Source: Symbiodinium natans (lineage: Eukaryota > Sar > Dinophyceae > Suessiales > Symbiodiniaceae). Taken from it: a stretch of DNA of 64,000 nt. Both the position numbers and the translations under genes were made by a program. Positions 44,102 through 56,166 of the stretch are shown piece by piece. Each line of letters begins with the position of its first letter. Position 1 is the first letter of the stretch. The DNA is taken from contig CAJNDS010000044.1 of the NCBI GenBank assembly GCA_905221605.1, forward strand, positions 43,501 to 107,500. The letters are read 5' to 3'. The notes beneath the pieces are model-generated. The model was not told the origin of the DNA. It made no database searches and was given only the letters and a program-made list of their open reading frames with translations.

Positions 44102-47100
44102 GTGTCGTATCCTTTAGTGGCCAACAATGTGAGGCTTTTGTGTGACGAGGAGTCTCCAGAATGAGAAGAGAGAAGAGTGGTGCCCGGTTGCAATGCTTGT
44201 TTTCAGCAGCTTGCAGCAGCTTGTGGCTTTGCACGGGATTGCGCGGAGAGGATCGAGGGCCGCGGGCCTCTTCCCTCGCCGCATCCTTCCGCCGGCTTCG
44301 CCACACGCGACTCGTTGCATGAATGGAAGCGAGTTGTACAAAGCATGAAAGCTGACTGAAAGGGCGAACGAGCGAAGGAAAAGTCATGAAAAGCATCTTT
44401 AAGTGCGAGCACTTCCTTTCTTTGCCCTTGGCTCAGGTACCAGTCTGAGGGCTTGCCTGGGGTATTCCGCGGAGGTCATCTTTATCTACTGCATCAGGTC
44501 CCAGACCAAGTGTTTCGCGATGATTCGCGCACGTTCCTTATTTGGGCGGCCTTTGCCCAGCTCTGAAAGAACGAATGAAGGTTACGATTTACTGATGGCC
44601 CTGTGACCGCAGCCTCTTGCCAAACAAAGCAGCAACGCCTTCGATTCAGCATTCTCACAGCACGAATGTGTCACTGCTCGTGTTTTTCGTGAGCCGGTTG
44701 AAGACGATGAATGACTACAACTCTGTGCCCAACAAAAGTCAGCCTTAAATCAAGCCTGCCGGGACCTAAGGAAAACCCAACCCCCCCATTTCTACAGCCT
44801 CCGGCTCAGGCAGTACCGGCGCACGAGAACCCTTAAGCTTCGACGCAAACCACTGCGGTTTCAATGTGCTTCGTGGGCTGCCAGGTTGCCCCAAAAACTT
44901 CACCCCGAACCCGAAGTAAACTGACACCGGAGACCCGACACCCAAAACAAGCGCGGTGCACAAATCGTAGTCTCCGTCCAGAAATCCTTAATACCCCCCA
45001 CGAGGCGTAGATTAAGTAGATCCTAAACTAAACTACTTCCTAAAGGGGCAAGTCCCTAAACTGGAAAGAAAGGCTAAATCATATTGGCCGAGCCTAAAGT
45101 GGGGCGATCCCAAATCTTCGTCCCTCAATCCGATTCTCTCAATCTCAGCGGAAAAGGTTTTTTAAATCCTGAAGTGGTTTTAGTCACCCCCCCCCCCTCA
45201 GGGCTTCAATTTTATTTGCTAAGTCCTCAACGCATAGGATGTAGGAAGAGGATTTGGGAGCAAGATGTAGCGAATCAGATTTAGAGCCCCGAATCGGATA
45301 AAAGGGGAGGCCATTTGAAGCCGAAGAAGAGAGCCCCTAAATCCAAAAACACAAATCCTATTCCCTAAATCCTATTCGCTAAGCCCTAAAGAGCGGGATC
45401 CCCGAATCGTATTTCCTTAGTCCTATTCCCCACATCCTATTGCGTAAACCATGCTGAAGACGGCGGTGGTCCTTAATTCCATAACTAGTGCCTAAAACAA
45501 GACCCTGTTCCCTAAGTCCTTTTCGCTCAATTCTAAACCTGATAGGATCCACGAATTCGAATGCAGAAAGCAGTCACCTATAACGTAAATATAACGCAAT
45601 ATAAACGAAACGTCGGTGGCGGGCGGACGGACCACCACCACACCACCACGGACCACCACCACGGACACGGGACCACAAACACGGACGACCACCACGGGAC
45701 CACCACCACGGGACCACACCACGGACCCCCACGGACCCCCATCTGGGACCACCACCACGGACCACCACCACGGACCACCACCACGGACCACCACCACGGG
45801 ACCACCACCACGGGACCACCACCACGGGACCACCACCATGGGACCACCACCACGGGACCACACCACGGAACCACCACCACGGAACCACCTCCACGGGACC
45901 ACCACCACGGGACCACCACCACGGGACCACCACCACGGGACCACACCACAGGACCACCGGAACGCAATATGGAACGCCGCGGGGGCGCGCATCCTGTGGA
46001 GTTCCTCTTTAGCTTGACGGATTCGGAACACCGCGGAACGCCACGCGGAGCGCCCCCGGGAATCGTGCCCTGTGGAGTTCCCCCTTAGCTTGATGGATTT
46101 GGATCACCGCGGAATGTGGAGTTCCCCCTTAGCTGGACGCATGCGGAACGCCGCGGAACGCCACGTGGAACGCCCCGGGACGCGTGCCCTGTGGAGTTCC
46201 CCCTTAGCTTGACGGATTCGGAACGCCGCGGAACGCCACGTGGAATGCCACGGTGGCGCGCGTCCTGTGGAGTTCCCCCTTAGCTTGACGGACGCGGAAC
46301 GCCGCGGAACGCCACGTGGAACGCCGCGGCGGCGCGCGTCCTGTGCAGTTCCCCCTTAACAGCGCGCATTACGGTATTACGCCACTCGCGGACGCTTGCG
46401 GACGCTTGCGGACGATTTGCGGATGCTCTGCGAAGGCTCTGCGTACGCTTGCGGACGCTTTGCGGACACAACGCAACGACGTTTGGTAGCCTCCCCCCCA
46501 ACTTCAAAACGGGAACCCTTCTGCGGAGCATTCGGGAAAAAACAGGATCCCTGAATCAAAATCCTGTAAAGAGAGGGGGTTTCTCAAACCCTAGAGAGGA
46601 GAGCCCCCAGGCGAGCCCTTACATCCTAAACAAACTAGCCCTTTTCGTTTAGGATTTAGCGAATAAGGTTAGGCCCCGATGCGGGCAAAAGGGAGAGGTG
46701 AGGGGGAGGGAGAGCCGCGGGGGGCACCCAGAAATCGAGACAAAACCCGCACCTCGGAGCTCACGAAAAAGATGAGGAGGTTGTTTATATCAAAGTTTTC
46801 AGCTTTTGCATATGATTTGCTCTGACATCCTGAGTAGGAATGTAGGGGGAGTTGAGATGATACATCGATGCATGAGTGCGATCACGTGTTGGAGGTGCTG
46901 CGCGACAGCCTCCGGCGCTTGGCTGAGATCCCAGGGGGTCGGAATACAAGGCGATAGTTGACAAACGTTGGCACAGGGCACCTGATTTCACAAAAGTGAG
47001 GTGTTACTAAGTGAAGGTAAGAGATTGGAGAAAAGGGGAGAGCTTGGCTCCTTCGAGAGGCGCGGCCCAGCTTGGAAGGCAGCGAGGTGCGGAGGGATGT

Positions 47101-49577
47101 GGAGTCTCAGAGAGCGGAAACCCGTTGTGGGTGGCTACGAAAGTCAACACGCAGAGGTTCTCAACATGTGTCTTCTGTCACGACCTGGTCCGTTTGAGCA
47201 CACTGACGTTCTTGAGGCTGGCAGTCAAGTACGGCATCGATGCGCTCTGCTATCCAGTTCTTCTGGCCTCCACGCGCGTAGTGATGTTGAAGAGTGAGGA
47301 GAGTGCTGACATGTGCTGACATGCGCTCACTATGTTTTTGGTGTCGGTGCCTTGCTGTGCGCGTGCTTCCGCGTCCTACATTGTCTTCAACTTGTAGACG
47401 GATTGATTTACTTCGTGAAGGGTTTGTGTTTTCCTGAAAGAGCGACAGGAGATTGCCATCTCTGAGCCGTTTGTTGCAAAAACGAAAGAAAAAGGACCCC
47501 TCTGTCACAACATCTCGGGTGTTTTGTCGAAAACCTCTAAGTGATGGCAGCTGGGGATCTTTCTTTCTGTGCCGTTCTTTAAAGAGCTTGAAGTTTGAGT
47601 AACAAGAGCGCATATTTGTTGCAAGTAACATCTGCAAACGTAGAGGTGAATCGACAGGCGCGGGGGATTCGCAGCCAGCAGGCCTGCCAACAATCGTTGC
47701 AAACCCCGCCCTGTGAGTGGCACCCTTTTTTCCGTGGCATTCTCGAGCTCTTTCGTGAGCTTTGCTCATCCCTGCAATCGATCAGGTTCTGTTCACCTCT
47801 CTCTCTCTGTCTCCCTCTTTCTCCCTCTCGCTGTCTTTCCCTCTCTCTTTCTCTTTCGCTCTCTCTCTGTCTCGCTCTCTCACTCTTTCTCTCTCTCTCT
47901 CTCTGTCTGGTTCTGTCTCTGTCTCTCTCTCTGCCTCTGCCTATCTCTCTCTCCCTCTCTCCCCCTTCCTCTCTTTCTCTCTTCCTCTCTTTCGGGCCCA
48001 TAGCCGGCGTTGGGTTGGCATGTCAGCGGTACGTATTCCAAAGACAGTTTATGCAGGCCTGAAACCCTTTTCGGGGCAGAGCTTTCGTCCCGCCCTTTCG
48101 CACTTTTCCTGTGCAATGCATCCTCTTTCTGTCTCGTAAAGGTTGATCAAGAGCGCATGATTGGGTACCAGACAGGAAACACATTCGCTAACCAATCACA
48201 TCCTTACTGATTGGCAGTGCCAACACAGCAGAGACGGTAGCTTTTTAGTTATTAAATTATGCAAGAAGACCTCACTTGGAGCAGCACAGTCAAAAGAACC
48301 AGTACAGAGATCGTTGCTCGGCAGTTCTGCAGTAAAACATGCCTGCAGCTGAGCAGAAAGAGATTCTGCAGTGGTGTGGAGCAGCGCGTAATGCGCCGGG
48401 TAGTCAAGCGAGTTGAAGCGAGTTGAATGGTCACTTCTCAGCCCGCAATGGCTGTCTCCGTTTATTCGTGGAAGGCATGTTTTGCTTGGAACATCAGCAG
48501 TGGGTTACGCAGTTTGTCATTGCCCCGAGCAGTTTTTTTGGGAGGCAGTGGTTAGTCTTTCAATTGATGGACCATTGGCAAGCCAAAGGAAGAACCGCGA
48601 TCCACAACATGTACTTAAAAGCCGTTGACATGACCATGTTGGGTTGAAAGCACATGTGCCGTACTTTATTTTCGGAAACTTGTGTGCGCAGTGAGGAGAG
48701 TACTTGGCAAAAGTTGGGCGAATGGTGTCAGACACTGAAGTGCTGTGGCGGGGCTGGGTTTCATGAGCGACCGCGGCTGGGCAGCTCTTAAGCGTTGTGA
48801 GGCCGAGAGGAAGGAATATGGTCCCTCTTCAGTGGGCTGTGTGCTTCATTGTTGTCGACTGCTTTCGAGGAGGCAAGGACCGTGCAGTTCCACAGAACTC
48901 GTGCTGAGCGCGCAGAGTACACTGATTTTTCTGAGGCCATGGACATGTTGCTGGGAGCCTGCATTGACCACGGAAACGCGGATGCAGCCGACAAACTCGT
49001 CTTGAAGGATCGCAGTGCCCTTTTGTTCTCATCTCTCTCTCTCTCTCTCTCTCTACTTTTGCGTTTGTCGCTCCATCCCTGCCCACGTCTGTATGTTTAT
49101 CTGTGTGGGTGTGCATGTGTTTTTTTGGCTTGTGTGGACCTGCGCAGGTGTGGTTCTGAGTGTGTCACTGTCTGCTTGCGCACGCATCAATTTTTGATTC
49201 GTTTGTTCGTTGTTGCTCACTCTTTGCACTCGCTCTTTCTCGCTTGCTCGCTCTCGCTCTCGCTCTTTCTCTGGCTTGTCTGTTTGCGCAGCACTCTGCC
49301 GCTGCATCTCTCTCACACCCCCTCTTTCGCTCCTTGCTTTTTTCCAGAGGCTTGTGGGAACAGTGTCGTCTCTGTCTTCACATCACCCATCAACTACGTC
49401 AGCGTCATCCAAAGGTTCGCTGGGCATGTCATTTTGGCAAGCAGCAAGCACCTTGTTCTCAACACCAATCGCATTTGACATATGACGGCGGTGTAATTGT
49501 AAACGCTTGCGCGCGCCGCCTCGGCAGCCGGGCCGGCCCCAGGACAGGAAAGGAGGAAAGAGGGAGGAAGGGCAGAG

Positions 49578-49622
<45 letters not shown>

Positions 49623-50514
49623 TGAGGGGGGGGGTGGGGCGGGGGGGGGGGGGTTGGGGTGGGGGGGGTGAGGCACTCCCCCTGTAGGAGCCACCGACAA
49701 GCGGGACCCCCAAGGGCATGGGTTTGCAGCTCCTCCAAGGGATTGGGCGGGGTCCCACAGGGCGGGGGGGGGGGGGGGGGGGTTGGCGTTAGAAAATTTG
49801 GCATGGGGGGAAGGGTGGGGTTAGGGGGAAGGAGGCCCGATCCGGGTCTGCTTGTTCCAGACGCTTCTCGGCAGGAAGCCGAGGCGAATTGAGCATGTTC
49901 CGTTGCGGCGCCAATGGGGAAGCAACAAGCTAGAGTGCTTCTTCTGACGCAACGCTAACTCTTACAGGTGCCAGTCTCCGCGGCTGCCAGGTTTCGTGAG
50001 GCAAGCTGAGGAACTTCAAGTTTACATAGCGATGCCAAGCGGTTTTGTGAGCTCTGTCATTGTTGCTCCTGTTCTTGTCCTTGATTGTCCTTATCTGCAG
50101 CATGTGGATCACTCCTTCTTTAGGCCACGTCCGCTGCGCGGCATCGTGTGGGGTCTGCCCTGGCGAGGCAGATTCGCAGAGCCCTTTTCGCAGCGGTCTG
50201 AGGAACCGAAAATTCTCACGGAAAAGCTCAGAGCCTTGCCGAAGGCTCCTTCAACCAGCTGGTCCTCTTCTCGGGAATCCTGGGCCTCAACGTGAGGTGG
50301 AGTGGAGTGCGCGAAGTGTGTGGAGAGCGTGGAGAGTGTGATGAGAGCGGACGTAAAGACTCCTTATTTGTGAGAGGCTCATCCAGTGGAAGATCCAGCT
50401 CAAAGTGCGCTCTGAGCTTTGTTTTGCTTGCTCAGAGACTCTTTCTCTCACTCTCGCTCCCTAGCGGAGTCTTCGCGGAGTGCGCAGGAGGAGGCGGAGG
50501 AGTCGGAGGAGTGA
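44102..50514 (+). CDS. Mitochondrial-carrier-like protein (SLC25/MTCH type), partial exon model
   Basis: Exon pieces that look protein-coding and fit three degenerate carrier repeats: about 44102-44149 (SYPLVANNVRLL, the PxxxxxxR element), 44258-44346 (TRDSLHEWKRVVQSM), 44437-44559 (YQSEGLPGVFRGGHLYLLHQ, the EGxxG(x)FRG element), 47157-47293 (YGIDALCYPVLLASTRVVML, second repeat), about 48865-48990 (EYTDFSEAMDMLLGACIDHG), about 49352-49420 (SPINYVSVIQR, third repeat), about 49969-50030 (SPRLPGFVRQAEELQ), about 50231-50297 (AEGSFNQLVLFSGILGLNV), and an acidic last exon 50488-50514 (EEAEESEE, stop). The canonical PX[DE]XX[KR] is degenerate in each repeat, as in MTCH-type carriers of the outer mitochondrial membrane. 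The first exon is unknown (42345 is a candidate) and some joins are not phase-checked. Confidence 0.5.
45629..46472 (+). repeat. Three adjacent minisatellites in an intron of the carrier-like gene
   Basis: First, about 45629-45958: about 22 units around GGACCACCACCACGG. Second, about 45959-46366: four to five units of about 88 bp containing GGAACGCCGCGGAACGCCACG and TGTGGAGTTCCCCCTTAGCTTGACGG split across each unit. Third, about 46376-46472: CTTGCGGACG decamers. GC content is much higher than in the surrounding intron. Confidence 0.85.
47795..47996 (+). repeat. (CT)n-rich tract
   Basis: 200 bp of CTCTCT, CTGTCT and CCCTCT units in the intron between the exons at 47293 and about 48865. Confidence 0.9.
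49493..49893 (+). repeat. Dispersed repeat family, long copy, with poly(G) expansions
   Basis: Landmarks match the copy at 39450: GTAATTGTAAACGCTTGC (49493-49510), CGCCTCGGC (49517-49525), GGGTTTGCAG and GGGGTCCCA in the middle, GCCGAGGCGAATTGAG (49878-49893). Inside are a G43 run (49579-49621) and further G runs near 49640 and 49762, which may be partly assembly or sequencing artefacts. Confidence 0.65.
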
Positions 50515-51507
50515 AGAGGCGTCGGAGGAGTGAGAGAGACGTGGCGGCAGAGGCGCCCCGAACACCACGAGAAGCCGGGGAGGAATAGAGAGAGAAGAAG
50601 AGCGCGTCTCGCAAAAAAGAAGCGAAGAACACACTGTATCTCAAGCCCTGAGACGTACGCCGGTCAGGGTGAGTTCTGGCTCAGCAGTGTGCATGAATTG
50701 GCTTGCCGAGCTGCTCCGCTCGAACGGTTGCTGCACTCCTAGTACAGCGGGTGTAGAAGCAAGAAAGGCCAAGGAAGAGGGACATTTTTGGTAGGTGGCA
50801 AGTGGCATCTGGGCGATGGAGTGAGCGCGCCTGATTATGCTATGTCTCGGGTCGGGCGGAGACGTTTCCCAGCCAGGTCTTGGTCATACCACAATACAGT
50901 ATGTACAGTATGGTTTTGGTTATTGCATCACAGTATAACAACTCGTGCTGCGAAAGTTGATGTTCGGCTCTGTCCTTGTCAGCGCTGATTGGCATGGCTG
51001 GGAGTCTGGCCTCGTTTGCTAAGAACCCCAAGGCTGCAATAGAACCAAATTCATGTTTAGAATAACTTACGTATTGCGGGACCTGTCAGTTTTTCGTGCT
51101 GCAGCACAATTGCAAGCAGGCTCGAGCACTGAAGATCATACATGCTCATGCAGTTAAAACTTAAAACGGCAGATTGGCATCACAGTACACGTCTAGAACT
51201 TGAGCTGCAACTGCTGAATTTTCAAAGGGACTTCTCCACTTCAGCTATATCTTCCCCGATTCCAGTAGAAGCCCAGGGTGTCACACACCAGCAACGCAAA
51301 ACGCTCAGCCTGCTTGTGAACTCAGGACTTGCACCGCTTTACGTGAACGGTACGACCTAAACCAAGTACACCTGATTTGGGTTTCCTCCATGACATATGC
51401 TGACATTATCCATGATGGTGGAGGCACCCTCCCCACCCCCACCGACCCTTAACCCATCAAAGCCCCAACCTTGTCGTTTCATCGTTACGTCCTCCTTTTT
51501 CGTCGCC
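50515..51507 (+). other. Intergenic, no gene supported
   Basis: A 66-codon + frame (50788-50988) has no recognisable features. CATCACAGTA occurs at about 50927 and 51178. The upstream gene end and the leader-acceptor of the next gene should lie here. Confidence 0.35.
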
Positions 51508-52583
51508 ATGGCAACTGATGCCACGGCTCAGCGACTTCTGCAGCAGTTCTTGTGTGAGGAGCATGATGAGGCCTGGTTGAAGAGTGTCTTGCGCTGTGCT
51601 GCAGTGGTAGCTGGTGAGAGAACCAGATTGGCCCGTGCTAAGCTCTGATATAAAGAGCGTGCTTTAATTGAGTATGCAGTCCATGGCAGGGTCGCAGCAG
51701 GTTGCATTTTGGTTTGAATTTCCATCTTCGGCAGGTAATACCAGGCTAAACCCTAACCCTACACCCACCAGAGTGCAAGGCATGGCTGCGGTGGAAGGAT
51801 CTGCCCGAAGATACGATGGCTACTTCCTCGCGTGAGGCTTAGGCGTGCAATGCTGTGTTGCTTCCGTGCTGTCGTGTAATGCTGTGCTATTCATGCGACA
51901 TAATTAGACTACTCGGACGATTACTGTACAATACAATTCGACATTTTTCATTCTATATGAAAATACAGTACTTCTCTCCTGATGGTTTGCTGGTGGCTGG
52001 ATTCCAGGTTCCGGAGGAGCTGAGGCGTTGTATACTGATAGTGCCAGCGAAGAGACTTGCGAACATGAGTTCGCTTTGGGGGCTTTTGAGAACCACAAAC
52101 CGGGCAGATTTGTTTGCTGCATGGGCTGAAGTGTTCACGTGTGTGAAAACATGGAAAGGACTATGGCATATTTAAGCGTTCTTGAACACAGGGAGATCGA
52201 CCATTGCAAGTCCGCTACGTAGCCGTCGGAGATTTGCAGCCGGCACCAACCAATGCCGTGCCTATGCCTTGCCTGTCCAAAGTGAACTGAGGTCTGGTGA
52301 CTCGCAGTCCTTTGATCAAAGTTTCGAAGGGTTGCAGCCGCAGCTAACCTCGCTGACTTCGTCCGGGTCTGAGATGGTTTCCTGCGTTGTGGCAGCCATG
52401 GTGGAACCTCGCTGTCGTTTGCAGCGCTAGCAAGCGCTTGTGTGATGGCCCAGGCTGGACACTTTACTGCAGAAGGTCTACGAACGACAAGAGCAGTCAT
52501 CTGGTGCGATTGCTGCCCGCATTGCGAGCCTTGAGCGCCAGATATGCAAGCTCCAAGTCCAGATTCTTGCCATCACGAGTTAG
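51508..52583 (+). CDS. Unidentified small multi-exon gene with C-terminal coiled coil
   Basis: Three protein-like pieces on the same strand. About 51508-51612: ATG, MATDATAQRLLQQFLCEEHD then EAWLKSVLRC. About 52008-52150: PEELRRCILIVPAKRL and LLRTTNRADLFAAWAEVF. About 52473-52583: a heptad-like end with ERQEQSSGAIAARIASLERQ and LQVQILAITS, stop TAG. Middle exons were not resolved, because phases of the first two pieces do not join directly with GT donors (a GC donor at 51600 would fit). An upstream in-frame ATG at 51397 exists, but the Kozak-like GCCATGG at 51508 is favoured. I do not recognise the family; the aromatic AW..V....W repeat style resembles centrosomal or cytoskeletal coiled-coil proteins. 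Confidence 0.45.
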
Positions 52584-52702
52584 CAATGTGTCTGTTTTTT
52601 GGGGGATTAGGTGGGCTGAGAGATTTTGTTGTACACATGCCGTTCTTGGGAGTGTTTTATTTTGTTAATGTTCTTTTGAAAAGTTTTGTTCAGAGATTAT
52701 GA

Positions 52703-52795
52703 AGCCACCGCCTCCTCCCCCCCTTCTTCCCCACCCTTGTCTCTCCCCTCCTTCTCTCGCCTCCTTCTCTCCCTCCTTCTCTCCCCCCCTTTCGG
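52703..52795 (+). repeat. CCTCCTTCTCTC-type minisatellite
   Basis: A pyrimidine-only stretch of C/T units about 12 bp long lies between two small genes. Confidence 0.85.
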
Positions 52796-53012
52796 CGTGA
52801 GATAACAGAATGTAGATAAATCATGAGGTGCCAACCCCGTCCCCATTGATGATCTTCTTATCACACTCAACTTATTCCATGCCTCATCTACGCTTCTCAG
52901 GGTGCCTTGCTGTCCACAGGCCACTCTTGAAAACCGAGAAGGGATAACCGGATAACCCATTGGGCAGAATCATTCGCAATGTGTTCTGAGGTATGAAGTT
53001 GCGGGTGCGAAG

Positions 53013-54615
53013 ATGCAGAGCAAGGTGAAGAGAAAGCGCTTTCTCACATCTTGTTCCACAAGTCCAAACACCAAAAAGAAGAAGCAGAAGGTCCAGGATG
53101 CGCTGTCTCCAAGGCCGCTGCTCAGCTTATTTGAGTAAACCTGGCACATGCAAACGCAAGCTGCTAGCAAAGCTAGTCAGGCACACAGCAGCTTCCAGAA
53201 GTAAGATTGCTCTTGCGGAACGAGGTGCATTGATGACCCTGCACGCCGGAATCTCGACTGCGAGTTCTTTAATGTGGCTGATAAGGAGAACGCGGACGAC
53301 CAGCAGGAGCGAAGGGGCGCTAGGGGCGCTAGGGCCGCTAGGGCGCTGTGTTCGTGAGTGAACGGGGAAGAGGCTTGGCAGGTTCCTTGTGCATTCTGCT
53401 TCCTCTTTAGTATGCCCCATGCAGCGGACAGACATGTGGACCGGCCTGAGCCCTAAGCCGCCTAAGCCCTGAGTTGTTGTGAAAGAGGCTGTCTTGAACT
53501 TTGCAGGCAGCTTCCTGCACGGCGACGGCCTCGCGGGATGGCCCCTTGAGCCCTTTGAGCCCTGTGAGCCCGAGCGTTTGGGACCGCGGGGTTTGGGCAT
53601 TCTGAGGTGTCTAAGGAGTTCCCTTGATGCCCTTCCCGAAGTGTTCTCCAGACTTAGACCTCGGTGAATGCTGTAACTTTAAAGAGAGGACGTGCTCTCG
53701 GGCGTGTTTGGTTGGTCAGAGCCTGAGCTGATCTTTGTCGGAGGACAGCTCGAGCCTCTCTTGAAGCATGTTTCGCAGGAGAGAAGCTCCTGAGCAACGC
53801 TGTGATCAAAAGGCTTCCATGCACGTTCTGTCTTAAAGGGCGTGGAGTCGAGTCGGTTCATGGACCAGCTTAAACTGAAGCGAAGATGCAGGCCAAAAAG
53901 ACTCTAACGCAGTCCAGCCATTTTCCCCAAGAGAAAGGCAGTTGGGTGAATGGAGAGTATTGTGTCACACACAGAGTGTATCATGCCCAATAGGCGAAGT
54001 TACGGGCGTCCCGCCGCCTCCGTGTCACGCGTCGCGCATTTAAAAATAAACCTATACCCCCATCATGATTTGCGTTCACATGAGCAACAAGAGACAAGGC
54101 CCAAAACACCAACGTTAAGAAACTCGCTTTGTATTGCTGCGTTGCACATGTCTAGGGATGCAGACAAGGTTGTTGCGAGTAGCCAAAGGCCGCTCTCCAT
54201 CACTTCCTTTCCAGGATCCGGAACGCGGCGAACGCGGCGTGGAGGATTGTGAGGCGCAGCTGTGCCCTGTTGCGCCTCGCTCTACCGCTGTTCCAAAGAC
54301 CAGAGCACAGGCTGAGCTCTCGATGCGTGGAGCTGTGCCGGAACAGGCTGTTGGGTTTCTGGGCGCAGGGCTGTTCCATCAGATCGCTCACACTCGAGAA
54401 TCGCGCCGAGTCAGGCAGGTTATGAGCCGGCGCAGATCGAGGATTGGTTGTGCCAGCATGTTGGTTGGAGTCGCACTGAACAGTGGGGAAGACTTGGGGA
54501 GGTGTCGGAATCCGATAAACTGGACTGGGCTCACCTTTCGCAGCTTGGCGGCGAAGATTTGTGTTGTAGATGTTGTAGCAAATTGTGTCGTGTTGACCCT
54601 GTGCCTCCTCTATAG
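53013..54615 (+). CDS. Unidentified gene, basic N-terminus and Cys-rich C-terminus (probably nuclear)
   Basis: Exon 1 (53013-53134) starts MQSKVKRKRFLTSC and contains KKKKQK, two candidate nuclear localisation signals. Its GT donor joins in phase to exon 2 at 53225 (SLFE|CIDDPARRNLDCEFFN, VADKENADDQQE). Further pieces: about 53511-53590 (SRDGPLSPLSPVSPS or an alternative frame), about 53689-53785 (VLSGVFGWSEPELIFVGGQ), and a last exon 54369-54615 (AGYEPAQIEDWLCQHVGW, EVSESDKLDWAHLSQL, then CCRCCSKLC near the end) with TAG at 54613-54615. The exon 1-2 join and the last exon are strong by composition and phase; the middle is tentative. No known domain is recognised. The Ser-Pro pairs, if the chosen frame is right, suggest phosphorylation. 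It converges on a - strand gene 30-40 bp downstream. Confidence 0.5.
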
Positions 54616-54646
54616 GCATCGCACTCTTACAAATGAGTCGGGCTGC

Positions 54647-55351
54647 TGAAAGTGGACAGTCTTTATGTCACGGTATGTCCTGTGTGTTGTTGTCCGGAGC
54701 TGGAGTGAAGCGCCATTGTTGAGGTATGTAAAGATGCACATCTGGAAGTTCTTGCCGGTTTGCCACTCAGCACGGGCAACGCTGAAGATCCATCTAGTTT
54801 CAGATGCTGCTGCCTCCCACATTTGACATGGCACTGTGTCACAAGAAACATGAGCCATTTTTATCAAGTTTCCTTTGTCGCCCAAGACTTCCTCAAGCAC
54901 TTGGTGAGGAGGGAGTGAGAGTGGAGAGCGTGGTGGGAGTGGTGGGTAGGATGGCGAGGGCGGCGAGGGCGGTCAGGGCTGAGGGGTGTGGGGCCACATG
55001 AGCTCTTCTAAAACCATTGCAGACCAGTGAAAACGGGAAGGTGAGAAGGGCAGGGAGAATAGGGAGTGAGAGTGCAGAGGCTGGTGGGAGTGGAGGGGGT
55101 GGCGGGCGTGGTGGGTAGTGAGGGCGGAGGGGATTCTAAAGCGGCGAAAGCAGTAGTGGAGAAGGTGGTGAGAAGGGCGGGAAAACGTTCTCGTACGTAG
55201 CTCTCCTCCCCAGATTTTTGCATCTGCAATAATGCCAGCTGCTCCAATTATCCTTGTTATGATTCTCACTATCACCGTCGCTATCGTTATCATCCTGGCA
55301 AAAAACAAGCTCAAGCCACTTTTCTTGGAAGGAACCCTCGGCTTTGCTTAG
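54647..55351 (-). CDS. Unidentified - strand gene, two exon pieces
   Basis: On the - strand, about 55351-55212 reads SKAEGSFQEKWLELVFCQ then an Asp/Asn/Ser-rich stretch ending WSSWHYCRCKNLG, and about 54900-54647 reads EVLGDKGNLIKMAHVSCD, CQMWEAAASETRWIFSVARA, EWQTGKNFQMCIFTYLNNG and LRTTTHRTYRDIKTVHFQ. Composition of the second piece is strongly protein-like. The + strand of the first piece also reads as a hydrophobic peptide ending at 55351, but that is the expected shadow of Asp/Asn codons. Family not recognised; the gene must extend to higher coordinates and its end after 54647 is not resolved. Confidence 0.45.
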
Positions 55352-56166
55352 AGACCTTAAGGAATCCAGAATGTAATCTAAAGCCCCAAAGCCGACCCGA
55401 TGTTTCCGCTGTAGCTCAATGGCTTAATATAAAAAGTTTCCTAAGCAAAAGCTAAGCATTGTGAGCCTGAGCCTCCGCTCGAAAAGAGCATTGGGCTTGT
55501 ACTACTGTAGATTTGCACAAGCCAGAACCATTGTGCTTCTTTGCCAGGCCGAGCCCTAAACCGTAAGCGGCCTCCGTTCTCTTTCCTTTCCTGTCTCCTG
55601 TCATGTCTTCCTATCTCGCTTGAGTGTTAAGGAGCGGTGACCGTGACGTGGCTTGAAGTCCTTTAGAATCTTAACCCTGCATTGAAGGGTGGGGAAAAGA
55701 CACAGACACCCTTCCGTTGTCACTGGAAGTTTCATGAGCTCTTTTTGTTCAACGTCCTGGTGTTCGCGTGGTGAGAGACAGCTCCCAAAGCAGACTCTCT
55801 CATATCAGAGCAACTGTCACAGGACACACAGACACCCGCTTAGGCTGTCTCCAATACATTGAAAAGCATTTTCAGGTCAGGCTTCCGGCCCCTTTGTTGG
55901 TGGAGCATGTGGAGCATCACACCCAACAACGCATGTTGCGTAGTATTGCCGGATTTTGCCTGCGCAAGTGCATGGTCTGCTTGATCTGAACCCCTCCTCT
56001 CAACCTGCAAAAAGGCCGTGGAGATCTGCCAGGGTCGAGCGGTGTCGTGCACCTTTGCAAAGCCAAAGGACTCTATGACTCATGGAGTCCGCAGAGCTTC
56101 CATGTGGCTGGGTGTTATGCGAGTGTCGGAAGCGGCTTCCCGAGGAGCTGATTGACCACTTCAAGC
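55352..56166 (+). other. No clear gene; possible upstream exons
   Basis: Frames with mixed protein-like character occur on + (CLQYIEKHFQVRLPAPLLVE about 55850-55910; ECRKRLPEELIDHFKHVADL about 56119-56178). They could be exons of the gene that follows, but no consistent chain was built. Confidence 0.3.

Noticed and set aside
45492-46088. His/Pro/Thr-rich and Gly/Val/Trp-rich frames of 130-180 codons on both strands
   Set aside because: They translate the GGACCACCACCACGG minisatellite in several phases; no unique coding frame.
55232-55351. Small + strand membrane peptide (MPAAPIILVMILTITVAI...)
   Set aside because: Its complement is an Asp/Asn/Ser-rich frame next to a strong - strand exon; Asp/Asn codons give Ile/Val codons on the other strand, so the hydrophobic peptide is probably a shadow.
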